NCBI GenBank assembly: GCA_023653785.1
Contig: JAMKCH010011886.1
Coordinates: forward strand, 1-64,000
DNA from: Ophioderma brevispina
Lineage: Eukaryota > Echinodermata > Ophiuroidea > Amphilepidida > Ophiodermatidae
Direction of reading: 5' to 3'
Length of the DNA: 64,000 nucleotides
This document shows positions 1 to 12,194 of the stretch, piece by piece. Positions within the stretch are counted from its first letter, which is position 1, and the number at the start of each line of letters is the position of its first letter. A program made the translations under genes and the position numbers. The notes below the pieces were generated by a model that was given only the letters and a program-made list of their open reading frames with translations, had not been told where the DNA came from and did no database searches.

Positions 1-290
1 AGGTATTATGTAGGTAAAGTACATGCAGCAAAGAATTTGTAGGTGTTATGTTGGTAAAGCACATGCAGTAAAAGAATTTGTAGGTGTTATGTAGGTAAAG
101 CACATGCAGCAAAATTTGTTTAGGTGTTATGTAGGTAAAGCACATGCAGCAGAGTTTGTAGGTGTTATGTAGGTAAAGCACATGAAGCATGAATTTATAG
201 GTGTTATGTAGGTAAAGTACATGCAGCAATAATTTGTAGGTGTTATGTAGGTAAAGCACACACAGCAATGAATTTGTAGGTGTTATGTCA
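1..290. repeat. Minisatellite, about 7 copies of a 38-41 bp unit
   Basis: Seven head-to-tail copies share the core AGGTGTTATGTAGGTAAAGC followed by ACATGCAGCA and a variable AATTTGT tail. An eighth copy breaks off near 290. Copies differ by a few substitutions and 1-3 base indels. The array runs off the left edge, so its full length is unknown. It lies upstream of the MAT2B terminal exon, probably in an intron. Confidence 0.93.
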
Positions 291-1335
291 GTGCAGTTGT
301 GGACGGATCAGTGATCTAAATATATCCGAAAACAAGTGCATTTTCCTGAAACAGCATAACCAGATTTGAGTTGCCCAAAAGTATTATAATGAGTATATGC
401 ACTTCCATTTTCAGTTTTGGGCACCAACATATGGTTTTATATTGTCATATTTGAAAAGTCCTTATGCATAATTATGAGACATGCAAGTAGTTTAAGTTCA
501 TCGGATAGTGAGCAAAAACAACAACTGATGCCACATGCTGTCACTCTGCCTCAAATATCTCTTCCTTAAAGGCTGACTCAGTGAATTTTTAAATATAATT
601 TTTTGTGTATTTGTTTAAAATAGCCAAGTAGAACTAAAGATGGTCCTCTAAAATGCCCAATTCCAAAGTTTGAGATAAATCGGATTTCTCGTTTCCATGC
701 AGTAAAAATTTATGTTTAGTATACAGTGCCATAGGATACTGTATAAAACAAAAATTCCGGATCCGGAAATTTATAACAAAATTTTGATTTTCTACATGTA
801 TATTAAGGAATTTGATTTGGGCTTAGCTATTTCACACAGTGATTAGTATATGGATAAGCATTTTGTATATGGAAAAAACACAATTTGTTTGAAAATTGAG
901 GGCGCCCTCCTCGGGAAATCGGCCTTTAAGCAAAATTAACAGGGTCATCAGGTGACTTTTTGTGCATTAGGAATGCAGGAATCTTTTTAGAGGCATCTCT
1001 TCTTCCATCAATTGTTTTTTGCATAATTATTGGTTGAAAATATTGTCCGATCAGATAATGGAACATTGAAAACTTGTAAGTTGAAAACTTTTAGTTTATT
1101 TATGGTCCTGTCATTAGCGTTATACATAATGTTGGAAGAAAAGAAATTGCATAAGGGCCACAAAATAGAAATTCATAAGTGGATCAATAGAAAGTCACAG
1201 ACAAATAGAAATTCACATGCTGCCTTTGTGAGTAAATTGTGTCTTTTGTTGAGCATTTGTTGCTGCATGTATAAAGTTTCCTAGTCTACTTGTGTCTGTT
1301 AGCTATCATGTTCTTGGTTGGTATTTTCCCATCAG
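291..1335 (+). other. Probable MAT2B intron
   Basis: No coding exon is recognisable here. The stretch contains the family A MITE (566-929) and ends in a pyrimidine-rich acceptor. An open frame at 1030-1284 shows no family similarity and lacks the acceptor needed to join the 1336 exon, so it is treated as chance. Confidence 0.6.
566..929. mobile_element. TTAA-type MITE, family A (T2/Kolobok-like)
   Basis: The element begins TTAAAGGCTGACTCAGTGAA and ends GGCCTTTAA, so both ends carry TTAA-AGG/CCT-TTAA termini. A shorter copy in opposite orientation lies at 53748-53862 and shares both the AAGGCTGACTCAG end and the TTTGAAAATTGA..GCGCCCTC block. TTAA target duplication plus TTAAAGG termini are known from T2/Kolobok MITEs; that assignment is inference. 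It carries no coding capacity. Confidence 0.7.
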
Positions 1336-1590
1336 GATCCCTCCATTAAGGGATCCTTCCACTGGAGTAGCACAGAGAGAATGACCAAGTATGAGATGGT
1401 AACCACAATGGCTGACATCTTCCAGCTGCCACATGACCATTTAATAGCCAATAAGGATCCTCCTACTGGAGCACCTAGACCACACAACTGTCAGTTAGAT
1501 TCCTCAGCTCTTGAAAATCTAGGGATTGGCCAGAGAACACCATATAGGGAAGGGATAAAAGAGTGTCTAGAGCCATATATGAAGAAGTAG
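1336..1590 (+). CDS. MAT2B: MAT2B, terminal coding exon (methionine adenosyltransferase II subunit beta)
   Basis: The exon opens after the splice acceptor TTTTCCCATCAG (AG at 1334-1335) in phase 0, and the stop codon TAG is at 1588-1590. It encodes 84 residues matching the C-terminal end of MAT2[18 protein letters not shown] near the start, then [11 protein letters not shown], then [17 protein letters not shown] just before the stop. MAT2B is a catalytically inactive, NAD(P)-binding SDR/RmlD-like protein that binds the MAT2A catalytic subunit and tunes S-adenosylmethionine synthesis. The last ten or so residues are shorter and diverged compared with vertebrates. Earlier exons lie left of this window; none was seen in 291-1335. 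The residue pattern makes the family call firm. Confidence 0.93.
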   Translation, partial: DPSIKGSFHWSSTERMTKYEMVTTMADIFQLPHDHLIANKDPPTGAPRPHNCQLDSSALENLGIGQRTPYREGIKECLEPYMKK

Positions 1591-1689
1591 AATCACAGAT
1601 TGAGGAGGTAAAGTCAATTTTCCTTGTCGTGTTTGCATGCAACTCATACAAGATATACACATTGCAAACATAACATAATATTTAAAGGG

Positions 1690-2010
1690 GGGATGGCCCG
1701 AATTAGGATAGAAGTTTTTATCTTGATAATGGTCCTTACTCCAAAACTCCCGCTTAAAGTGTTGTTCCGATATTCAATTCCTTTTTGATGGGATAGCTAA
1801 AAAGTTGAATTTTGTAAGCCCCATAGAGTACTGTGTAAAATTAATACATACCTCCAAACACGGCACAAATCCTTTGGGGCTCTAAGATTTCACAGGGTAA
1901 TGGAGAAAATAGTGGCCTGCTTCTGATACCAAAGGTGGATACACTTCCGGTAAAATCTTGGGCTTCCTGGGGGGCTGAGGCTTAAGCGATCGGCCATAGA
2001 CCGTTAACTA
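1690..2010. repeat. Dispersed repeat, copy 1 of 2 (partner 13430-13725)
   Basis: Shared blocks in the same order include CCATAGAGTACTGTGTAAAA, CTAAGATTTCACA, GATACCAAA, CACTTCCGGTAAA and GCGATCGG(G)CCAT. The two copies have many substitutions and indels, so they are old. No coding capacity was seen. The element class is unknown. Confidence 0.75.
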
Positions 2011-2167
2011 TTCTGTAATCTTGAATCTCTCAAAATATCACAGCTAAAGCATGTATAAAGAATTATGTGAAGCACAATTCAGTGCTTCATTGTGTAAGAA
2101 GTGTATGAACCATGAATGAATGTGGATGTCCTTGAAAGGCCACCACTTTTGGCAAGACTTCACCATG

Positions 2168-2696
2168 TTAAGAGGACATGGTTCCATTTGAAAAATTAGT
2201 GCGCCTTCTAGATTTTTCAAAGTGATATTTTTGCATGGTTTGTAAGCTTGCATATAATTAGCCCTTACCTGAAAATTTAAGTGCAAATAGCGCGGGCTTA
2301 TGGGTATAACAACGATTTTATAATTAAATCGACGGCGACATGATTCAGCAGACGACATGGAAACGTGAGTAACACCGAAAAACACACACTAGAGTGATTC
2401 TCAGGGCAGCACCTCGTGTTTTGATCGTCTGTGGACCTTTGGGGTTTTAATACAATGAGTACAAGTTGTATGATAGTCATGTAATAGTCACTTTTGTTGA
2501 GTAAAGTATGGTAAACTTTAAAGTTCGCCATACAATTACCTGGATTTGTTCTTTAGCCTCTATTAATGTCCTTAAACTGTTTTGGGTATGTATTTTGATG
2601 TGTAAATATATCTCTATTTCTTCCAAGACTCGGACTATCATTTGCGAGCAAATTGAACAAATTTCCTATTTTCGAAATGTGCCAGTGCCGCTTTAA
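2168..2696. mobile_element. TTAA-type MITE, family C, full copy
   Basis: The left end is TTAAGAGGACATGGTTCCAT and the right end is AAATGTGCCAGTGCCGCTTTAA. The body matches 17674-18062 (opposite orientation) and the split copy at 50175-53146, sharing ATTAGCCCTTACCTGAAA, AACGATTTTATAATTAAAT and GACTATCATTTGCGAGC. Reading frames within it are shadows of the repeat. The TTAA ends and terminal symmetry suggest a non-autonomous DNA transposon. Confidence 0.75.
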
Positions 2697-3289
2697 CATT
2701 GGACTGGACATGGGGCACTTAGAGACCAAGGGCCCTTAGAGACCAAGGGCCATAATTTCAAATGAGGGTCTGCATGTAAAGAGGGAAAAAAAAGAAACCA
2801 AAAGTGATCTGGAGAGAGAAAATGATTGGACCCCTTTTTAAATGGGGTCTTAGGGTGATATTGTAACTACATTGCTGAAAGCTATAGATTTTTACCAAAA
2901 ATTATCTTCGGGAGACAGGCTCACGGTTTGTATACAATTATGAGTCCTTTCTATGTCTTTGGGCAACACTGCTTGGAAGTTGGACACAGTTGAACATGCT
3001 CTTCCTTTTATTCAACCAAAAATACCTGTTTAAAAAGCTCTATTCGACTTGAAACTTATACTGAAATGCTCATCTAGTCATCAGGGAAACCTACTGACTA
3101 TAACTCTGCTCTGCCCTTAGATATATCTTGACAAAAATTTTGAAATTGATGATGCTGATTTTATGTCTTCAGTGCTTTATGGTGTTTGTAAGGAGGATAA
3201 CAATACTGTACTTTATTGATTTTCTTAACTGCATGCTGTTTCCTGTTTATTGTTGCATCAATGAAACAAAGAAGCTGTGAACTTTCAAT
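2697..3289. other. No gene seen; short local duplication
   Basis: A 17-base unit, CTTAGAGACCAAGGGCC, is repeated directly near 2716-2752. The rest is AT-rich and shows no exon-like segment. Confidence 0.5.
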
Positions 3290-4272
3290 GAGAGCACCCA
3301 GTGAGCTATGTGAACTCTTTCAACCATGATGGAAGATAAACCTATCCCGTTCAGGGTGAGGCCAAGTGAAGATCATACCAATTCTCGGTGGACCTTAAAT
3401 CACCCAAGTCTAGGAGTACTACAGTTCACATCAACCCAGATATATATGATGAATTCACCAGTGTTTAAAACTTGCCTCTCTCTATGGTAACCCTGTTTGA
3501 ACATATAAGTTAAAACAACATGGTGAACATTTATAGAGCTAGATCACAACCAGCGACTGGAACTTAGAACAATGACCAATTACATGTTATTCAACCACAC
3601 AAACTGTTAATGTGCAAGGAGTTTGTGCCACTCCTTGGGGTTGAAACTGCAATGGAGGAATGGTGATAAGCTGCAAAACCCACCCTTGATCACAATAGAT
3701 CAACAGTCTGGAGACTTTGAATTTTCATTAGATGATTCACAGTCTTCGTTTATTTAATTCTACTCCAAGACTACTGGACCCAAATCACACAAGTTTCAAT
3801 GCTTTCCATGTGCCAATAAGACACATCCCTGTGTTTGAAATGCCTCTACACTAAACAGACAAACCCATTGTGTTATGACCGGTGAGCCTATGTACAGGAC
3901 TGATTATAAGTCATGTTCAACCGAAACCAGCAAGTCATGTACAACTGAAACCAGTACCTCACCTGTGCATCCAGTTCCTGTACTTTCAACTGAACTTCCC
4001 TATCACAGTACTATAATGATCCAGTACATGTACAACAATCCCAACCAGCAATACTTACAGCGTGATTGAGGTAGAAGATACACCATCAGATGATTCCCCA
4101 CCTATCCCTTTTCCATGGAAAAACTAAACGGTGTCATCCATAGCTACTACATGTGCAAGCAGGTCTACCCAACTAGGAAACCAGAAATTCCAACTTCAGA
4201 GAACCCTGTCACCTTACACTATTCCCCCAAACCTCATCGTTCACCAAGTGTCAACAAAACCTCACGTAGGAC

Positions 4273-4760
4273 ATGATCGTTATTGGAGAATCAATTCCTA
4301 AGAACATCATAGGTCGCCGAATATCTAAACATTCAGGGTTGATTAAACGCTGTATTCCAGTAGTACTTTGGAAACTTTGGCAAAAACTTGCACCAGTATT
4401 TGTTTGAGGAGGAACATCCTACTGCAATAATAATTCATGTGGAACCTAATAAACATCATTCGAGCCTCACTACTGAGTGTATATCACTGTTAGAATCCCT
4501 TGACTAGCTGCATTTCTCTACAGTTCTCCAAACGTTTGATATGCCTATCCTCCCTGAACACTCAAATCAGAAAACTGGACTTCAGCCTGGATAACAGAAT
4601 ATAATTCTCGGGTTCGGGGATTTGTGCATCCTCCAGAAATTGGCAGTATATCTGTAATGGACAACATAGGACTTGATGAAACTGTCGCATGATGGAATCC
4701 ATCTTAACAGACAATGGAACTTTTTCTTGCAAGGAATTTCATCTCAGCTATTCAGAAACC
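4273..4760 (+). pseudogene. LINE ORF1 esterase (SGNH hydrolase) remnant
   Basis: Translation gives MIVIGESIPKNIIG near 4273, where an active protein would have a GDS-like nucleophile block. Then comes an IIIHVEPN stretch near 4430 (GTND-like position), and HDGIHLNRQW at 4688-4717, which matches the catalytic Asp-x-x-His block (DGIHLN). Frame changes separate these pieces. This spacing is that of the esterase found in CR1-clade ORF1 proteins. No intact frame exists. Confidence 0.75.
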
Positions 4761-5154
4761 TTAAGGATTTTGCAGAAACCCAAGCAAATCGGACAGTAAA
4801 AAATGAATTTCACTCTGAAATATTAAGCCATGTTTTGACACTCCCCATTTGAATTGTGTTCAGAAGGGACATTTACAATCCTGGTACAGGTATTTGCAGT
4901 GATAGTAAGAAATTGTGTGTATAATGATGATGTAAATCTAAGAAACTTTTCTAAAACAATCACCACAGAGTACTTGTTGGCAAAGGTCTTCGTAAATTAT
5001 GAATTGCCCAACTCTAAATCGTGGGACAAATGTACACTTTGATTTTAATTTTACATGTATAATTCTCATGCAAGCAAATTTTTTTTGGAACACTTGGTTT
5101 TGTGATAAAGGTTTTTCTCGTTATATCTAATTATAAATTCCTTTTCAGGGGGAA

Positions 5155-5830
5155 AAATTTTATGACTATGGATTGTAAGTTAAACAAAGGTTTCAAAATT
5201 GCACATATCAATATTCTAGTCTCCGTAACAAGTAGATCATGAAGGTTTTATTACATCAAATAGTATGATGTTTTAGGTGTTAATGAGAATTGGTTAAAAT
5301 GATGGTATAAAATGACAGTGAGGTTTCTATTGATGGGTACACTTTAGGTAGACTGATAGAGTGCACATGGAGGATGGTGGTGTTTTGTGATATATAAAAG
5401 AAGGTGTGGTATTCATTGAGAATTCGAGTTGGCATAACAATGGATTGAAGCAATGGGGTAGAGCTTAAGTTACCACACACAAAGCCTATATCCGTTTGTA
5501 CTGTTTATAGACAACCTGACTCTTCTGCTGATGACATTGACAAGTTAGATTCAATTTTCCAAAAACTCCCCACCTACTATGATGATGTTATTATTGTTGG
5601 GATTTTAAATAGATTTATGTAAAAAACCTAACTCTAATAAAATTAACACTTTTGCTCTCATAGTAATATGAAGAGCTCATTCATTGACTCACTAGAAAAC
5701 GAAACTACCAAAACAAATTCTTGATCTGGCTTGTGGTTACAAACCAGATAAAATTTCACTTCTGGTGTTCACAGGGTAGGGATATCTGACCACTCAACTC
5801 ATTTATTTAATCGTAAGTAAGATAAGAAAA
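5155..5830 (+). pseudogene. LINE apurinic-type endonuclease remnant
   Basis: In shifting frames one reads KGFKIAHINIL, then DVLGVNENWL-like, GYTL-R-D-R..HGG-VV, TVYRQPDSSADDIDKLDSIF, VIIVG-FN and, near 5780, GISDHS. These are the ordered endonuclease landmarks of CR1/Jockey-type LINEs, including the SDHS-type active-site block. Several stops and frameshifts make it inactive. Confidence 0.8.
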
Positions 5831-6619
5831 CTAAAGCACCACCTAAGATAGTGAAATCAAGCTGCTTTAAAAACTTAAATGATAATGATTTTGTTGATAC
5901 AATTAAGAAAAATAATTGGAGCACTGTTGAACCTTGCAGTGATGTTGACAATGCCTGCTGCACTTTTAGGGACTTTTTGACAATGCTGTGATAACATTGT
6001 CTGTGAAGGAGAAGAGAGGCCAAGGGCTCATCCTGAGTGGATTACCAAGCAAATATATGAAACTTTCAAAAAGACAGGGACCATGACTTATCAAAGGCTT
6101 CATTTAAAACAAATGATCCGCAGAATGGGCAAGGGATAGGCAGTTACGAACACCAAGTAAAATAAATTAAACAAATCATTGAAAAAGAACTACTGTAATA
6201 ATGCTATAATTGATAATATTAATGATTCTAGGAAACTTTGGAGAACAATTAAGAAATTTAATCCCAAAGAATACATCACCTGTAACTAATTATTAAAACA
6301 AAAATTCAGTTACCTTGTGATGATAAGGAGATTGCAGATATCAATGTAATGGGTATTCACTCTGTAGTACAACTTTGGGCAATAAATTTTAATAATTACT
6401 AGTAATATTAATAATAATTAGTTTTGGTACATTTACTTCTAAAACCCTGAGATTACAAACTAATTTCAATTTGAATTATAATCTGTTGTGTTTGTATGTT
6501 CGATCTGTAACTTTTCTAATAATATAGCTACAGGTATTGATAATGTTTGTAATTAAACTCCTCAAGTTGTCAGCACCAATCATTGTTACCCACTTGCTAT
6601 ATTTGTAACCTTTTTGATC

Positions 6620-7200
6620 ACTTCAGTTTTCCATCTGATTGGAAAAAAAGCTAAGGTTACACCTCTCTTCAAGGAGGGGTGACCAAAAGTTGAGGTTAAC
6701 AACTATAGGCCCCAATTTCTGTTCTTCCTATTTTTATCAAAAATTCTTTAGCGTGCTGTACATGATCGGCTTTACCATTATCTTACTTCTAATCACCATT
6801 TTAAAGTCGTGTCAGTCAGGTTTTAGAAGTAAACACAGTACTAATATTACTCTTTAAATGTTAAATGATCATTCCTTATAACCTAAATGATAGGAAAGTA
6901 CAGGATCTATCTTCTTAGATCTAAAGAAGGCTTTTGATACTGTAAATCATTAATCTACTTCTTAGTAAATTAAAGAAGTATGTACAACTGGTAATGCATT
7001 TAAATTGGTTTAATTGTATCTAAAGAAGATCAAAAGCTGTTAATATTAATTCTGTACTTTAAGACTTTAAGAATATTGATATTGGGATACCCCAAGGATC
7101 AATTCTTGGTCCCCTTTTTTTTATAATGTTGTAATTCTTACCTGAATCAGTTTCATGCAACTGTGTTATGTATGCAGATGGACACTACCCTTTTAGTCAG
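6620..7200 (+). pseudogene. LINE reverse transcriptase remnant (same element)
   Basis: Readable motifs are FPSDWKKAKVTPLFKEG near 6625, NNYRP soon after, motif A FLDLKKAFDTVNH near 6915, GIPQGSILGPLF at about 7084, and a YADD-region remnant reading YADG near 7170. Motif order and spacing match the RT fingers and palm of the CR1/L2 group. The second catalytic aspartate is lost and frames are broken. Confidence 0.85.
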
Positions 7201-8149
7201 ACTAATCGGACCCAATTCACCCTGCCAAATATGAGATAACATAACTCGACTATAAAATGCTCCTTGGTTTCAAGTCAAAAATAAACTTAACTTGAACATA
7301 AAAAAAACTAAAATCATGTTGTTTGGAAGCAACTGCACTAATAATTATAAAAATATTTCGTAATGTAATGATGAAAATGTGTTTCTATTGAAAAGAGTCA
7401 ATTCATACAAGTATTTGGGTGTTATTTGATCCGTAGTATTGTGGAGCAATTCATGCCCAATTATGTTTGGTCAAATGTTCCAAGAGGATTGGTTGTTTTT
7501 TATTTGTATTGTAATCAGGAGAATTAAGCATTATCTTCCTAATATACAGTCAATATTGGCTTGCCAAGCCTTGGTCTTTCATCATTTTGACTACTGCAGT
7601 TTCTGTTTGGTTTCCAAGTTCAATACTGGGCACCCATAATGATTCCCAAATTTGCAAAACAGACTTGCCCGTGTCTTTGTATGCAGAACATTCGAATTGG
7701 TGTGGACAAAATGATGGAAAGACCTTGGTTGGCCTAATCTGAGGAGAGATGAATTATCAGATCTTAATTTTAACTTTTAATGCCTTAAGACATTGTCCTG
7801 AATATATCTCCTCTTGTTTTACTTTTTTTTTTAAAAAAAAACCAGTGCAAACATTCAAAGGCACTCGTAGTCAGGTTCAGAACATGTTGACATTCCATCA
7901 TGGAATAACATAAAGCTGGTTAAAAGAAACATTCCAGTACAGAGCAGCGGTACTCTGGAATAATCTACAAACGGCACAGAAGAAGGTCAAATTGATTTCC
8001 ATGAGGTTTGTTCTACTTTTAAAAGTGCCATAAACACATGAATCCTGTTACATTATTTTATATGTGTAGTGTAATATGAAATTGTGTCTGTGATTGGTAA
8101 TGCATATGTGGGGGTGTGTAGGGTACATGCATGCATTGTGTATATGTGC

Positions 8150-8205
8150 AAGTGTACATTTGTATGTGTATGTATGTATGTGTGTGTATGCGTGTGTGTG
8201 TGGTG
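8150..8205. repeat. TG-rich microsatellite in the LINE 3' region
   Basis: The stretch is made of TGTATG and TGTGTG units. The 82-codon open frame across it is a by-product of this composition. Confidence 0.8.
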
Positions 8206-8440
8206 TGGTACCTGCTACATTCTTCAAAGTGCTACAGTGTTATTTGTCTGTATATATGTCATAATCTTACATAGCACAATACATGTATATGTGTTATGTA
8301 AGTTATGTACCATAACTTATGTTCTGTTATAATTGTATTACTGTAATTATTTTATAATGGTCTTCGGGAGACCCAATACATTTGTATTGAAGGAATTTCC
8401 TGAATTAAATAACGATTAAATCAAATAAAAATAAATAAAA

Positions 8441-9572
8441 TTCAATTTATTAAAAACGTGTTGGTGTAAGGCGGACAGATTTTCTTAAAAGCCTCTTGTG
8501 TACTCCAAAATATCGAAGTAGCATTCTGAGGTAAAAATGAATGCATTGAGTGCTACAAGATAGTTACTTTTAGTAAAAATGACTTATCCACTTGTAAACT
8601 TTAAGATGATGTAATGCAGAAGGAGAAAACTACTCTTTTTTTTTTTTGTATATTTTTCATTTAGGAAAATACAACTCCGCTTGGCTACTTTCACTGGACT
8701 CCATTTAAGTAAATCACAGCTATTCTCAACTAACAGCCCACAGGCCAAATCCAGCCTGCCACCATCCAGCCCAAAAGATACAGAAAACAGATTTAGAAAA
8801 TGCAGTGCATTGGCCCCAAGCAGTGCCTCTGACAGTATTTTGCTCTCTTTTTGGCGCAAAATATAATTGAGAATTGTTGTGAACCTTTTGGATAATGACT
8901 GCTGTGGGTAGTGAGGGAAACAGGCATTTTGAAAATGGGGCATAGTGTAATTACCGTTGTTAATCATAAGGGCTTATTTTGTTTGTTAAATTAAAAGATT
9001 ATGTTTTTTTAGTTATTTCTCTCATGATTTGTGATGAAGACAGGTCCAGCCACTGCCACGAGAAATAATTCAGGGAAATAGATCATTTAAAAAAATCATT
9101 TAAAAAACCCCAACCAAAAGGTACTAGCCTGTTGAAACGGAAAGGCAATCTTTCTGCAGAATTTAATGGGTTTTTTTTAATAACCAGAAGGTGTCTTGAT
9201 TTTCAAGTTCCAAGATTTCCTGTCCTGTTTCTAACCCATGATGATAAGAAAGGAACCCAAATAGGGCTTTTACAAATATATTATCCAATACAAGTAGTCA
9301 CCATTCTTTGTGAACTTGTAATAACAATAGGAGGTTGTGCCAGAAGAATCTAAGCAATTTGTTTTCTCACCAAACTCAGAAAATGAGTGGGTTTAGGGAG
9401 GTTTATTTTTTAAGCACATCGAACTTAAAGTGACCATAATTCCTATCTAAGAATCTCTCTCTAATTTTGAAAAGAAATCTGTCACATAAGGAGAGTTAAT
9501 TTAAAAAGCTTCTCATGTAGTTTCATTGGCATCGTAAATAATTCTTATTAACTTTGGTGTTCAAACTTTAAA
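8441..9572. other. No gene recognised
   Basis: A minus-strand frame at 8584-8967 (127 codons) shows no domain. Near 8730 the plus strand reads CAGCCCACAGGCCAAATCCA, which resembles a motif common in old hAT-type elements; this is too short to rely on. Confidence 0.4.
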
Positions 9573-9738
9573 GGGCCATTCTTCGGGAAGTCACACACAT
9601 GACTGAAATTTATTTGCCTCCCATGACAAAACAACCAATCTAACCAAAACTAATCTTTCCACTTTTGCTAGGTTATTTGTTTTGTCATGGGAGGCCAATA
9701 AAGTTCGGTCATGTGTGTGACATCCCGAAGAATGGCCC
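9573..9738. mobile_element. Foldback MITE with two 62-bp arms
   Basis: Arm 9573-9634 starts GGGCCATTCTTCGGGAAGTC, and arm 9677-9738 is its near-complete reverse complement, ending GACATCCCGAAGAATGGCCC. About 42 bases of loop separate them. A one-arm relative lies at 54554-54650. The symmetry is direct; classing it as a non-autonomous DNA element is inference. Confidence 0.9.
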
Positions 9739-11074
9739 AAAATTTAAATTAAAATTACCACTTACCCCAAAACACTTTCTTCAGTTGGTTTTAGTGACTC
9801 TTGATTATTTTGTACAAATTGGCTAGTGAACAACAGTGTATGACATCTTAATGATAATGACATCAGAGTTGATATTTAGTTCATCCTTTCCAGGTCTTGC
9901 TTTTTTCTGTTCAGAATCTTGTAAAAATGAACTGCTACAAAAAAATTTCTTAAAAAGTTGGTGCCTGCTGCATATCTCCAATTTTCTGCTTGTCTCACCA
10001 ATGTAAGTGGTCTCATACTGTAGGTGCAAGAGCTTATATACTGGCTGCTGCCTTTTTCAACTAAATTAACTTTGACATCAGAAGTATTAATGACATACAC
10101 AGTTGTCCACTGACCAATTTGTACAAGATAATCAGTGTCACTTGGGTCAGCTGAAGATGCAATTGGTTCCACGAAAGAGCTTCCAGACAAGCAATAATTT
10201 TATTGGTAGTGTTGAAGTTTGAACACAAAAGTTAATGTTAATGACCACTATTAATGGATCTACTACACTATAATCATATAAATCAAATATTGTTCACATT
10301 TTTGTTTTTATTACTTGAAACTCTGTGGGAATAAAGCGTTAACAATGATTCAAGATTCAGGAAATAAACGATAGCATATATTGTTTTGCCTATCCAATAT
10401 CATATCATATGGGAAGGGCACACCAATATTTTAGTATTTGAAGTAGTGGATGCTGGTATAGGCAGTATTTTTAATTGCTGAAAATTTTGGGAAAAATGCT
10501 CTAAAGGAAAAAAGTTTCTGCATTTCAAGCTTTTAAGAATGCTTTTATTTTTATGTATGGGAAACTCTTAAAAATAATGTTATTTTGCAAAGATATTTTA
10601 CATGGTGATGTTTAATAAAAGATATCAACAGAAGTGGATTAGTGTGTTGATATTTTGTTGTACTAAAGTAAAATTATTTACAACAAGCAGAACTTATTTT
10701 ATGTCCCAGTTGATCCCATGAGCCCTAGATGACTTTTGACCCCTACATTTGGTAGTTCCTAAATGACTGAAAATGACCCCTAGATGACATTTGACCTCAC
10801 ACTTGTTGGGGTCAGATGTGTAACTATATTCAACAATTCTGTGTCCAAGTCCCATTAGAGTATGTGGATTACAATGACCAATAACAAGGGGATAAAAAGA
10901 GACTGCAACCCTTTGAAATCTCTGAACCATGAAAGTTCATCTACAAAAAATTTTCTATTTTGTATTAATCATTACGTGTATACTTAATAAATGGTCAGGT
11001 AAGTAATCCCTCAACGGTTATGGATTCATCACGAACTGACGATGCCTCTGTCTTAGATTGAAGACCGCTGATTG
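9739..11074. other. No gene recognised; repeated TGACC-type motifs near 10730-10810
   Basis: AT-rich sequence. A block near 10725-10805 repeats the phrase TAGATGACTTTTGACCCC with variation. Overlapping minus-strand frames at 9823-10190 show a lone YIGET string but no domain around it. Confidence 0.4.
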
Positions 11075-11570
11075 AAAAGGTGCTAGAATTTGAGTACCTT
11101 GGTTCGCTCATTAACAACAAGGGTGACAGTACCACTGAAATCAACTTTGCAAGGAACACCACCCAAAATGTGATCAACATCTGGAAGAGTAGAGGAGTTT
11201 CAACAGAGCTAAAACTGCAGCTGCATAGGCAACAGCCGTCTTCAGTGTTGCCACCTATGGAAGTGAATCTTGGGCACCAACTAAAGTGATAACAAACACA
11301 TCGATTTGCTTGAAGTGTGGTGTTATTGGAGGTTTCTGAGGATATTCTGGCAGGACAAAAGAACAAATGAATGGGTGTTGGAGAAGATTGGTTCAGGCCT
11401 GATATTAAGAAAACTTAAGGCCGAAGAGGTCGTCCGGTAACAGCTTGGACAGATGGAATAAAGGAGTGGACTGAAAGAAGTATAGCAAAAGCTACTAGTT
11501 TGGTTAGAGACCGAGGAAAATGGCAAGCTCTTGTGAAGGCCTCAGCAGTCCTTATGGGCACCATCTGACA
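11075..11570 (+). pseudogene. 3' end of a LINE reverse transcriptase ORF
   Basis: The translation starts EFEYLGSLINNKGDSTTEI, continues with NIWKSRGVSTELKLQL and, after frameshifts, WCYRRFLRISWQDKRTNEWV-like and LEKIGSGLILRKL, then WTDGIKEWT-like sequence and RGKWQALVKASA-like residues near 11515-11550. This order is the thumb-to-C-terminus region of a widespread animal LINE reverse transcriptase. The upstream RT core is missing (5' truncation) and the frame is broken. Clade assignment is uncertain. Confidence 0.82.
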
Positions 11571-12190
11571 TGAGAGAGAGAGATAGAGAAGTAATCATCT
11601 TTGTGTAATCCCATCAGCATAAATACCTCTGGGTCAAAGCCCTGGCCAAGTCATGGCGTCAAATACAAGACACTTTGAAGATGATCCTAAAAGCCCATTT
11701 AAGATGACACAAATAAATTATAATTTAAGATGAGAGAGTAGCACTGGAACAATATAGCTGCACTTATTGGCATATCAAAGCAGCAGAATTATGATCTTTT
11801 CTGGATTTAAATGTCTTTACCTAATCTGAGGAAAACCTATCCTAAACAACCTATCCCAGGCAACCAGATTGGAGGAAGATAAGAAAACCAGAAAGAGAAA
11901 TGAATATTAGTGTTAATGATGGACTATCTGCATCAGGAAAATATGAACAGCATGCATATCAGGAGCCAAATTGCTGTGCAAAAAGAAATGTTGGGAGACG
12001 TGACTTGAAAATATCAAGTGAATGAGCAGATAATGTTATACAGAGTGTATTCCATAGATGTGCTCCTGTGTAAAACATTACCTAGAACTTGTTGATGAGT
12101 TGTCTGGTGTCCTCAAGCTGCACAAGAAGATGATCTCAGGGTTCTGCCAGTAACTAAGCTGGATGTGCTCATAAGATGAAAGTAGGTATA
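11571..12190. other. No gene recognised
   Basis: A short GA-rich run at about 11570-11592 follows the LINE fragment and may be its tail. Nothing else is recognisable. Confidence 0.4.
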
Positions 12191-12194
12191 TTAC

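Larger units (their letters stand above)
3290..8440 (+). mobile_element. Near full-length, decayed CR1/L2-type non-LTR retrotransposon
   Basis: Three domains appear in LINE order on the plus strand: an SGNH-esterase ORF1 remnant (about 4273-4760), an APE-type endonuclease remnant (about 5155-5830) and a reverse transcriptase remnant (about 6620-7200), followed by a 3' end with an ATAAATAAA-like tail near 8440. All frames carry stops and frameshifts, so the copy is dead. An ORF1 esterase is typical of CR1 and some L2 elements. The 5' boundary is a guess based on the first ORF1-like translation near 3330. Confidence 0.85.

Noticed and set aside
8084..8332. 82-codon Cys/Val-rich frame
   Set aside because: Translation of a TG microsatellite in the LINE tail.
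9823..10190. Minus-strand frames with YIGETSRKL, like the GIY-YIG domain of Penelope elements
   Set aside because: Only one short string matches; no catalytic Arg/Glu pattern or RT is nearby, and the frame is ordinary around it.
10995..11526. Serine/cysteine-rich minus frames
   Set aside because: They are antisense shadows of the plus-strand LINE RT fragment.
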